Source of the DNA: Hyphomicrobiales bacterium
Lineage (GTDB): Bacteria > Pseudomonadota > Alphaproteobacteria > Rhizobiales > Xanthobacteraceae
Direction: 5' to 3'
DNA length: 16,588 nt
NCBI GenBank assembly: GCA_021730825.1
Contig: JAKFYO010000044.1
Coordinates: 1-16,588, forward strand
How positions within the stretch are numbered: position 1 is the stretch's first letter; each line of letters opens with the position of its first letter. Shown here piece after piece: positions 7,677 through 16,233 of this stretch. Both the position numbers and the translations under genes were made by a program. Below the pieces are notes generated by a model, which saw only the letters and a program-made list of their open reading frames with translations, searched no databases and was not told the DNA's origin.

Positions 7677-7976
7677 ATGACATCGATCGATCTCGAACAT
7701 CTGGACGCCGCGACCTTCGGCGATCACGCGCTTCGAAGCGAAGTGCTGCGCTTATTCACATCGCAAGCGGCAAACCTCATTGCGATCATCGAGAATGGGA
7801 GCGCCGAGACGCGTTCCGCGACCGCGCATGCGCTGAAGGGCGCAGCCCTCGGTATCGGCGCGTTCGAACTGGCCAAGGCTGCGGAATCCGTGGAACTCGG
7901 TGAGGCAGACTCGGTCGCACGGCTCGTACAGCTTGCGGCAGAAGCCCGCAGCGAAGCCGAGCGGATCGCGGCCTGA
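7677..7976 (+). CDS. Stand-alone Hpt (histidine phosphotransfer) domain protein
   Basis: A 99-residue, all-helical protein consisting of one Hpt domain, which passes phosphate between receiver domains in multistep phosphorelays in the cytoplasm. The diagnostic segment is AHALKGAALGIGA, with the expected phosphorylated His at residue 51 followed by LKG and the small residues that line the helical bundle. It contains nothing else: no kinase, receiver or membrane part. No sensor kinase or response regulator lies in this window, so its partners are encoded elsewhere. The ATG at 7677 lacks a good ribosome binding site. A GC hairpin with six T residues follows, suggesting that the transcript ends here. 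Confidence 0.85.
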   Translation: MTSIDLEHLDAATFGDHALRSEVLRLFTSQAANLIAIIENGSAETRSATAHALKGAALGIGAFELAKAAESVELGEADSVARLVQLAAEARSEAERIAA

Positions 7977-7997
7977 AGCTAAGCCCTCGCAATTCGC

Positions 7998-9542
<1,545 letters not shown>

Positions 9543-9549
9543 TCAACGA

Positions 9550-9984
9550 TTATGTGAGTGCCGGCGATCCGGCGGTCATATATTTTTCCCAATAGCCTTC
9601 CGCGGGCCGCGTCTGTTCGACCACATCGACGATGACGCCCGACGGATCGGTGAGCGTGAAGCGACGCTGGCCCCAGGGTTCGTCATGCAGATCGTAGAAG
9701 ATGTGCAGACCTTCAGCCTTGAGCGCGGCGCAGGCCTTGGCGGCGTTGCGGACCTGAATTGTCACGATCATGCCCTTGCCGTCAAAGACTTCCGGCCCTG
9801 GCGGATTGGTCGGGTGGTCCGGTGTCATGAAGCCGATCGCGATTTTTCCGCTTTCGGTGTCGCCCAGCATCGTCACCCAGTCGGCTTCGAAGATTACCTG
9901 CATCCCGAAATGTTTCACAAAGAAGTCGCGGCTGGCACGCATGTCTTTGGCCGTGATGAGCGGGTAGCTGTCCATGATTTTCAT
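9550..9984 (-). CDS. VOC-family protein, bleomycin-resistance/glyoxalase-like
   Basis: A 144-residue protein with two beta-alpha-beta-beta-beta modules: residues 6-55 (LITAKDMRASRDFFVKHFGM) and about 71-125 ending in the characteristic EPWGQRRFTLTDPSGVIVDVVEQ. Members are metal-dependent lyases or dioxygenases, or simple drug-binding proteins. The usual first-strand metal His of glyoxalase I is absent here (the strand reads SYPLITAKD), and the second module starts MIVTIQV, again without His, so binding of a small molecule looks likelier than metal catalysis. Its ATG overlaps the AraC-type gene stop in an ATGA, and AAGGTGA lies just upstream, so translation is probably coupled. The regulator gene before it and the hydrolase gene after it suggest a shared substrate response. 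Confidence 0.88.
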   Translation of the reverse strand: MKIMDSYPLITAKDMRASRDFFVKHFGMQVIFEADWVTMLGDTESGKIAIGFMTPDHPTNPPGPEVFDGKGMIVTIQVRNAAKACAALKAEGLHIFYDLHDEPWGQRRFTLTDPSGVIVDVVEQTRPAEGYWEKYMTAGSPALT

Positions 9985-10835
9985 AAGTCACCTTTCAACG
10001 GGAGATGGACGCGGGTGAGCAGTTCGCCGGGCGGCGTTTCGCGAGGGTCGTTCAGGTATTCTTCAAAGCAGGAGAAGTCCGCGGCTTCGTGTCCGCTCAA
10101 CGGCAGCCATTCGCGGAACAGATAACGGTACGCGCGCTCGAGCTCTGCGTAAGGGCCTTTGTGCAACACGCTCGCGCAAAGCATCGCGGGAATTTTTACT
10201 TCGCGGATTTTTTCGTGCGAAGGAATCGTCCCGTCTGTGACGAGCCCGGCTTCTGCGCGAAGCTCGTTCTCAGGAATGCTTTCCGGGTCGTCGAAGTAGA
10301 TTCCGAAAGAGCGCGAGACCAGCAGTCCGTGAGCGGCGAACAGGATTTGTACCTTCGCGAAACTGTTGCCGACTTTCTGGTAGTCGCCGCTGTGTGCGAT
10401 CGCAGCCAAACGGACGCCTTGAAAAGGTTCGATCTCGACGCGATAGGGCATGATGGTTTCGTGGGGGCGCTTGGGTGATGGCGGCAGCAATTTTCCGCGC
10501 AGGCGATAGGCGCCGGGCGGAACGCCGTAGTCGGATGCGAAGGCGCGTGAGAAAGCCGCAAGCGTGCCGTAGCCCGCGCGCCTGGCGATGCGCTCCAGCG
10601 GCGTGTCTTCGCGGGAGAGTTCGACCGCTGCGCGATGCAGCCGCAGACGCCGCACCGTGTCGGAGAGCGTTTCGCCGGTCGCCTCGCGATAGATGCGATG
10701 GAAGTGGAACGGCGAGAAGTGCGCGACTTCCGCGAGCCGCTCCATGTTCAGATCGCCGTCCAGGTTCTCGGCAATGTGATCGGTGACACGCGCGATGCGG
10801 CGGCCATAATCTATGCGGGTTTCGGGCTTCGTCAT
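9981..10835 (-). CDS. AraC-family regulator with C-terminal GyrI-like ligand-binding domain
   Basis: A 284-residue transcription factor. The AraC/XylS DNA-binding domain is N-terminal (about 14-115): first HTH MERLAEVAHFSPFHFHRIYREATGE, second HTH LERIARRAGYGTLAAFSRAFASDYGVPPGAYR. The C-terminal domain (about 128-282) is GyrI-like: EIEPFQGVRLAAIAHSGDYQKVG, FGIYFDDPESIPENELRAEAG and the end segment of HKGPYAELERAYRYLFREWL. The same order occurs in E. coli Rob and in multidrug-binding regulators, where the GyrI domain binds hydrophobic or cationic small molecules. It heads a three-gene unit, overlapping the VOC gene by four bases. Divergence from the reductase gene across a 114-base gap makes control of both sides possible. 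The ATG at 10835 has no clear ribosome binding site. Confidence 0.93.
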   Translation of the reverse strand: MTKPETRIDYGRRIARVTDHIAENLDGDLNMERLAEVAHFSPFHFHRIYREATGETLSDTVRRLRLHRAAVELSREDTPLERIARRAGYGTLAAFSRAFASDYGVPPGAYRLRGKLLPPSPKRPHETIMPYRVEIEPFQGVRLAAIAHSGDYQKVGNSFAKVQILFAAHGLLVSRSFGIYFDDPESIPENELRAEAGLVTDGTIPSHEKIREVKIPAMLCASVLHKGPYAELERAYRYLFREWLPLSGHEAADFSCFEEYLNDPRETPPGELLTRVHLPLKGDL

Positions 10836-10868
10836 GGAAAGATAGTAGCTGTGCTGCGTTGATCGAAG

Positions 10869-11972
<1,104 letters not shown>

Positions 11973-11976
11973 TTCT

Positions 11977-12068
11977 TCGTCATGCCCGGCCTTGTGCCGG
12001 GCATCCACGCTTTCCAGGTTTTCGACTTTGAAGGGCGTGGATGGCCGGGACGAGCCCGGCCATGACGA
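11977..12068. repeat. REP/BIME-like extragenic palindrome made of two inverted hairpins
   Basis: Left hairpin: ATGCCCGGC (11982-11990), loop CTTGT, GCCGGGCAT (11996-12004). Right hairpin: ATGGCCGGG (12041-12049), loop ACGAG, CCCGGCCAT (12055-12063). Both stems are perfect over nine base pairs. The two units are inverted to each other and framed by TCGTCATG (11977-11984) and CATGACGA (12061-12068), with TCCACGC and GCGTGGA inside. Elements of this form are scattered between genes in Bradyrhizobium and Rhodopseudomonas genomes. It begins four bases after the reductase stop and may also end that transcript. Confidence 0.85.
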
Positions 12069-12085
12069 GCAGAGAGGGTAAGAGT

Positions 12086-12784
12086 ATGGCTACTTTCATC
12101 GTCGCTCACGGTGCCTGGTCCGCAGGCTGGGTCTGGAAGAAAATGCACCCGCTGATGCGCGCGAAGGGGCATGAGCTGATCACGCCTACCTACACAGGGC
12201 TCGGCGAGCGCGTGCATCTCGCGACCTCGCTGATCGGGCTCGAGACGCACATTCAGGACATGTTGCTGGTCCTGCAAATGGAAGACGTGCGCGACGCGAT
12301 CCTGATCGGTCATTCTTACGGCGGCATGGTTGCGACGGGCGTCGCAGACCTCGCGGCCGAACGTATTTCGAAACTCGTGTATCTCGACGCCTTTGTGCCC
12401 CAGCACGGGCAGAGCGTGCTCGATATGGTGTCGCCGGAAGAGCGCGAGCGCAGGCTTGCCGGTGTGGTCGATGGCTGGAAGCTGCCGCCTTCGCCGCCGC
12501 CGCCAGACACGAGCCCACGCGACATCGACTGGATCACGCCGCGCCGCGTGCACCAGCCGCTTGCGTGTTTTCAGGAGCCGCTATTGCTTGAGAACGGGGA
12601 GCCGAAAATGCCGCGCAGCTACATTTATGCGCAGCGGCACAATCCCGGCGACCCGTTCCGGCAGTTTCTGGAGCGCGCGAAGAAGGAAGGCTGGCAGCAT
12701 TTCGAGATGGATGCGAGCCACTCGCCGCATGTCACCGCGCCGGAAGCGCTCGCGGATATTCTCGATACGATCGCGAAATCCTAG
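12086..12784 (+). CDS. Cytosolic alpha/beta hydrolase (esterase/hydroxynitrile-lyase-like family)
   Basis: A 232-residue single-domain alpha/beta hydrolase without signal peptide. The N-terminus FIVAHGAWSAGWVW carries the oxyanion strand (HGAW at 8-11). The nucleophile elbow is GHSYGG with Ser77, an acid is likely in YLDAFVP (Asp101) or later, and the catalytic His is probably His212 in DASHSPHVTAPEAL. This pattern matches the plant-esterase/hydroxynitrile-lyase-like group common in soil bacteria; the substrate cannot be read from sequence. A Pro-rich insert (PPSPPPPD, about 134-141) sits in the lid region. The ATG at 12086 is preferred because GAGAGGG lies seven bases upstream; 15 further open codons upstream are translated palindrome sequence. 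Its stop TAG shares the tetramer CTAG with the stop of the convergent membrane-protein gene. Confidence 0.9.
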   Translation: MATFIVAHGAWSAGWVWKKMHPLMRAKGHELITPTYTGLGERVHLATSLIGLETHIQDMLLVLQMEDVRDAILIGHSYGGMVATGVADLAAERISKLVYLDAFVPQHGQSVLDMVSPEERERRLAGVVDGWKLPPSPPPPDTSPRDIDWITPRRVHQPLACFQEPLLLENGEPKMPRSYIYAQRHNPGDPFRQFLERAKKEGWQHFEMDASHSPHVTAPEALADILDTIAKS

Positions 12785-14247
12785 CGCTTGTCTTCCGGCT
12801 TCATCGGAATTTCGATTGTTGCGGGCTTCGGCAGCAATCCGAGCGCAATCAGCCAATTTGTGGCGACAGGTTGCCATTCGCGGCGCAGGACCAGGAGCTG
12901 CACAATCACCAGCGACCACAGGAACGGCGCGATCCATGCAACACGCGCACCGTAGCGGTGATGCGGGTTCGACAGCACACCGGTGACGAAGGCGTTTGCG
13001 AGCAACGCGAGAATAAGGGTTGCCGCGAACATATCGGTGTCGCGCAAGCTTCCACGCCGCCACGCAAGCAGGAGGAGCAGCGGCAGCAACGCCATCGAGC
13101 CGAGCGTCAGCGGCACCTGAAAAGTGTTGAACGATTCTATCGTTCTGCCGATCAGGTTGAAGCGCTGCCGCGACGTGTTCACCGCCACATTGGCTTCGGG
13201 ATAGAGCCGCGCAATCGCTTCGTAGGCGCTCCAGACTTCGCGCACGAGACCGTCGCCGGATTTTACGCGGACGAGCTGCAAGCCCGTGGAATAGAGCGCA
13301 GTGCGGATATGCATGCCCGGATACTGGAGCAGGCTGTCGAGCGTGATCCGCTTCATTTCCTCGGCGCCATCGACCCAGCCGCCGATCGAGACGAACGGGC
13401 CTTTCGGGCCCTGATGCCACAGGAAATCGTCCGCGGTTTTCGGAATCTGCTTTTCGAATTTGCAGAGCTTGATGGTGCGGTCCGGGCAGTTATCCGCGAG
13501 ATAGCGCGCGACGATGCCGTCCTGCACGAGGCGGCTGAAGATGAAGCTTGCGCCGCCGGGCGTCCAGGCGAACTGGCCGGCGAACGCGAAGTTCAGCGAA
13601 GGCACCGCCAGCGCCGTCAGGAGAACGGCGACCGCCGCCAGTTTCAATCCGGCGGCTTTCACGAGTTCGCGATTGGTCAGAAAGAAGAATGCCGCGGCGG
13701 CGGTGAGTGCGATCATCACGGCGAAGGTCGCGTTATGCGCAGCACCCGCGAACACGATCAGCGCGATCAGGGCGTAGCGCTCGACCCGATGCAGTTCTTC
13801 GCGCTTGAACACTATCAGATAAAACGAAAGCACCGCCAAACCGGCGAGCAGATCCGGCATCAGCTGACCCGCGAACCAGGGCAGCGCCGTCGCGACAGCA
13901 AGAAAAGCCACGATCAGCAGGAGCGTCACTGGCAACGCAACCGGCCGCGCCCGAAGCCCGTGGGTGCGGAGCATCAGATAGATCAGCCAGACGCTGAGCG
14001 CGGACTGTGCGATTGCGACCGGCCAGAAATTCGGAAAGCGCAGCGCTGCAAGCCATGCGCCGTATGCCATCGAGCGTCCGGCGCTCAAGCTGCCGTCGAA
14101 TGTGCGCTCGAAGTACGCGCCGCTATCGAAGAACAGGAACGGAAAACGGTTCCAGATCGCAGGGATCAGCAGCATCAAAATCGCCGCCAGAAAGGCGGCG
14201 ATCATCGCAGGCGAAACGCGAAAGTAAGGTAGACGCACGAAGGCCAT
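12781..14247 (-). CDS. Polytopic inner-membrane protein, GT-C glycosyltransferase-like
   Basis: A 488-residue integral membrane protein with about ten predicted helices (around 14-32, 75-94, 105-124, 129-147, 158-176, 177-190, 200-220, 382-397, 408-426, 437-455). A large non-membrane loop lies between helices 7 and 8 (about 221-380) and contains two cysteines (254 and 262) that could form a disulfide if periplasmic. The first loop after helix 1 carries an acidic residue, FFDSGAYF (Asp41), and helix 9 is followed by SNPHHRYGAR. An acidic first loop plus a HxRY-like motif recalls GT-C (polyprenol-phosphate-sugar) glycosyltransferases, but no signature is decisive. ATG at 14247 has GGAG five bases upstream. 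No obvious operon partner is present; a 186-base gap separates it from the polymerase gene. Confidence 0.75.
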   Translation of the reverse strand: MAFVRLPYFRVSPAMIAAFLAAILMLLIPAIWNRFPFLFFDSGAYFERTFDGSLSAGRSMAYGAWLAALRFPNFWPVAIAQSALSVWLIYLMLRTHGLRARPVALPVTLLLIVAFLAVATALPWFAGQLMPDLLAGLAVLSFYLIVFKREELHRVERYALIALIVFAGAAHNATFAVMIALTAAAAFFFLTNRELVKAAGLKLAAVAVLLTALAVPSLNFAFAGQFAWTPGGASFIFSRLVQDGIVARYLADNCPDRTIKLCKFEKQIPKTADDFLWHQGPKGPFVSIGGWVDGAEEMKRITLDSLLQYPGMHIRTALYSTGLQLVRVKSGDGLVREVWSAYEAIARLYPEANVAVNTSRQRFNLIGRTIESFNTFQVPLTLGSMALLPLLLLLAWRRGSLRDTDMFAATLILALLANAFVTGVLSNPHHRYGARVAWIAPFLWSLVIVQLLVLRREWQPVATNWLIALGLLPKPATIEIPMKPEDKR

Positions 14248-14433
14248 GCGCGCTCCAAGGCGAGCGCGGGTTACGGCTCCGCGCCGAGGGTGGAAGAGTT
14301 GCCGTCAGGCGCGGATATAATGCGCAAATTGCGGCGCTGGTTCCTGCGAAATGCAGAGCGGCGCATTAAACTTTAGACAGCAATGCCCGATGCAATAACG
14401 CGCAGACTGAACAATTGTTCATCACGCCGTGCG
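14248..14433. promoter_or_regulatory. Intergenic region with perfect palindrome TGAACAATTGTTCA
   Basis: This gap lies between the polymerase stop and the membrane-protein start, both on the minus strand. The striking element is the perfect 14-base palindrome TGAACAATTGTTCA at 14408-14421, 13 bases after the polymerase stop. It fits a dyad operator, and its GAAC-N4-GTTC core matches the Gram-positive SOS box layout rather than the alphaproteobacterial direct-repeat one. A TATAAT on the plus strand (14316-14321) has no -35 at proper spacing and no plus-strand gene to serve. I could not place a clear minus-strand promoter. Confidence 0.4.
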
Positions 14434-15678
14434 TTATTCCCGAAACTCCTGCGCGTCCGGTACGCGGGTGAACGCGATCTTGGCGCCGAGATATTGCAGA
14501 CCGAGGTCTTTTTGCGAGGCGAGCGTTACCGTTTCGCGGCCATAGCGCGCGACGAGCTTGTCTACCGAGCGCCAGAGAATTTCTTTCTTTGTAAAGCCAT
14601 CGGGGCGCGTTTCGATGAACAGATCGCGTGGCCGCGTTTCGACTGGCGAAAGCCGCATCATCCAGATGGAAACTTTCTTGAACGGCTCGCGCGAGCGGGG
14701 GAACTGCCGCCAGAGATCGTCCAGCGTCTCCAGCAGCGTGAAGGAATCCTGCGTGGGAGAAAAAGTGGTTTCCGCAACCATGCTCGGCTGGTGCGCGCGG
14801 CGGGCGGAAAGGCCGAGCGCGCTGGCGGCGAGGCCATAGCGGCGCAATCTCGTTCCGGCTTTCATCAGAAGCGCGCGGCTCACGATGCGGGTGCGGCCGG
14901 GCGAGCGCATGTCGGGCGAGAGTACGCGCGAGTGGCCGATGGTGCGGCGGCCGCCTTCAAGCCTCGGAATATCGATGCCCTGTAATTCGTACCAGTAACG
15001 CTCGCCGCCGACCGAGCCCCAGATATGCCGCGCTTCTTTCGGCTCCAGCGAAAGCAGGGAAGCGATGTCGCGCACGCCGCCGCGATGCAGCCGCGCTTCC
15101 ATCCCCCGCGCGATGCCGGGAAGGTCGGTGAGTTGCAGCGGATGCAGGACATGAGGCAGGTCTTTTTGCTCGATCAATGTCAGGCCGTCAGGCTTCTGCA
15201 TGTCGGAGGCGATTTTCGAAAGCAGCTTGGTCGGTGCAATGCCGATGGAGGAAGTGAGGCAAACGCCGACATTCTCGCGGATACTCGACTTGATGTTGCG
15301 CGCGATTTTCCGGGCATTGTCCGGCTCGCATTCGTCGCCGATCAGCTTGCAGGTGAATTCGTCAATCGAGCCGGTAAATAAAATCGGCGCGTTGTTCTCG
15401 ACCTGCTCTTTGAGTTTTTCATGCACGTCGACATAGAGGTCGTGGCGTGCGGGCACGCAGATCAAATCCGGGCACAGTTCTTTGGCTTCCCAGATACGGG
15501 TGCCGGTCTTCACCCCGAAGGCCTTGGCTTCGTAGCTCGCGGCGATGGCGCAGGTCTTGTCGGTATTCGCGATCGGTACGACCGCGACCGGGCGTCCGCG
15601 CAGGCGCGGCTCCATCTGCTGCTCGACGCTTGCGAAGTAGGAGTTGAAGTCGATGGTCAGGTAGGTGAAACGGCCCAT
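14434..15678 (-). CDS. Y-family (DinB-like) translesion DNA polymerase
   Basis: A 414-residue error-prone polymerase that copies past damaged bases. The first catalytic motif is TIDFNSYFASVE (Asp10, with Phe15 at the E. coli DinB steric-gate position). The second is GSIDEF with Asp106 and Glu107. SSIGIAPTKLLSKIASDMQKPDG (143-165) is the palm-to-thumb signature. A helix-hairpin-helix thumb follows (LPGIARGMEARLHRGG, 186-201) and a little-finger domain occupies about 250-400. The DxN in motif I (D10-F-N12) is UmuC-like rather than the DxD of DinB. No QxxLF-type beta-clamp motif is visible at the C-terminus (AFTRVPDAQEFRE). ATG at 15678; ribosome binding is weak (AAAGAG). An SOS box lies 34 bases upstream, so induction by DNA damage is expected. 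Confidence 0.93.
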   Translation of the reverse strand: MGRFTYLTIDFNSYFASVEQQMEPRLRGRPVAVVPIANTDKTCAIAASYEAKAFGVKTGTRIWEAKELCPDLICVPARHDLYVDVHEKLKEQVENNAPILFTGSIDEFTCKLIGDECEPDNARKIARNIKSSIRENVGVCLTSSIGIAPTKLLSKIASDMQKPDGLTLIEQKDLPHVLHPLQLTDLPGIARGMEARLHRGGVRDIASLLSLEPKEARHIWGSVGGERYWYELQGIDIPRLEGGRRTIGHSRVLSPDMRSPGRTRIVSRALLMKAGTRLRRYGLAASALGLSARRAHQPSMVAETTFSPTQDSFTLLETLDDLWRQFPRSREPFKKVSIWMMRLSPVETRPRDLFIETRPDGFTKKEILWRSVDKLVARYGRETVTLASQKDLGLQYLGAKIAFTRVPDAQEFRE

Positions 15679-15711
15679 AACGCGGCACTCTTTAGAGGAC
15701 CGGATAGACTA

Positions 15712-15726
15712 GAACAAAAAGAGAAC
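15712..15726 (-). promoter_or_regulatory. LexA operator (alphaproteobacterial SOS box)
   Basis: On the plus strand GAAC (15712-15715), seven bases, GAAC (15723-15726); read towards the polymerase gene this is GTTC-N7-GTTC, the LexA site known from alphaproteobacteria. The direct repeat extends to GAACAAA in both halves (15712-15718 and 15723-15729). It lies 34 bases before the polymerase ATG and overlaps a possible promoter (TTGTTC, 17 bases, TAAAGA on the minus strand), so bound LexA would block transcription. Confidence 0.85.
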
Positions 15727-15746
15727 AAAGAAAAGCCCCGCAGGGC
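15727..15746 (-). terminator. Weak intrinsic terminator candidate after the YCII gene
   Basis: On the minus strand GCCC, loop TGCG, GGGC is followed by TTTTCTTT directly after the YCII stop (15748). The stem has only four base pairs, so termination may be partial and read-through into the polymerase gene is possible. The tail overlaps the end of the SOS-box repeat. Confidence 0.35.
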
Positions 15747-15747
15747 G

Positions 15748-16164
15748 CTATTTTTTGCCCGCCATCTCGTCACGCAGCTTCTCGTGAATCTTGAGGCCAT
15801 CGCCGGGCGCAAAGTCCTCAAGCTCGTAGAACGGACGGATTTCGAGTTCGCCGCCGCCATCATGCAATTCGGGGCAGCGCTTCATCATCTCCTTCACGTC
15901 GTCGAGCGACTTTGCCTGCAGGACCCAGAAGCCGGCGACCAGTTGTTCGGTTTCGGGGAAAGGGCCGTCGATCACATTCGCTTTGCCGCCTTTGAAAATA
16001 ATGCGTGCGCCTTTCGCGCTCGGCTTCAAGCCAGCGCCGTCGAGCATCATGCCCGCTTTCACCATCTCTTCGTTGAACTTGCCCATGTCGGCGAGTTGTT
16101 TGTCGGTCGGCATCTTGCCGGCCTCGGAATCCTTCGACGCTTTCACGATGACCATGAAACGCAT
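15748..16164 (-). CDS. YCII-related (DGPF-type) small protein
   Basis: A 138-residue soluble protein of the dimeric alpha+beta YCII/DGPF family. It opens with the first strand MRFMVIVKASKDSEAG, continues through a helix (LADMGKFNEEMVKAGMML), and carries the diagnostic DGPFPETEQLVAGFWVLQAKS at 67-86. A second helix, DDVKEMMKRCPEL, and a C-terminal strand IEIRPFY-like (LEIRPFYELEDF) complete the fold. The C-terminus ends in a charged tail (GDGLKIHEKLRDEMAGKK). The biochemical role of the family is poorly defined; DGPF proteins are often encoded beside ECF sigma factors, but none lies in this window. The ATG at 16164 has GGAGA seven bases upstream. An in-frame ATG at 16200 falls inside a hairpin loop and is unlikely to be used. 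Confidence 0.9.
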   Translation of the reverse strand: MRFMVIVKASKDSEAGKMPTDKQLADMGKFNEEMVKAGMMLDGAGLKPSAKGARIIFKGGKANVIDGPFPETEQLVAGFWVLQAKSLDDVKEMMKRCPELHDGGGELEIRPFYELEDFAPGDGLKIHEKLRDEMAGKK

Positions 16165-16180
16165 TTCGTTTCTCCATTGA

Positions 16181-16211
16181 ATTTCGCGGCCAGAAAGCAT
16201 GGCCGCGAAAT
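16181..16211 (-). repeat. Perfect 11-bp hairpin immediately upstream of the YCII ribosome binding site
   Basis: ATTTCGCGGCC (16181-16191) and GGCCGCGAAAT (16201-16211) are exact inverted copies around a nine-base loop. On the minus strand the hairpin sits 22 bases after the acetyltransferase stop and ends five bases before the YCII GGAGA. It has no U-run, so it could be a processing or stability element, a leader structure that affects ribosome access, or an operator dyad. Confidence 0.7.
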
Positions 16212-16233
16212 ATGCCGAGAAGATGGGAGGAGG

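Noticed and set aside
12871..14232. 453-codon plus-strand open frame opposite the membrane-protein gene
   Set aside because: Its product is almost wholly Arg, Gln, His and Glu, a mirror of hydrophobic codons on the other strand. No fold or start site supports it.
16165..16200. Longer YCII start at 16200
   Set aside because: That ATG lies in the loop of the 11-bp hairpin without a ribosome binding site, while the ATG at 16164 has GGAGA and starts exactly at the family's first strand.
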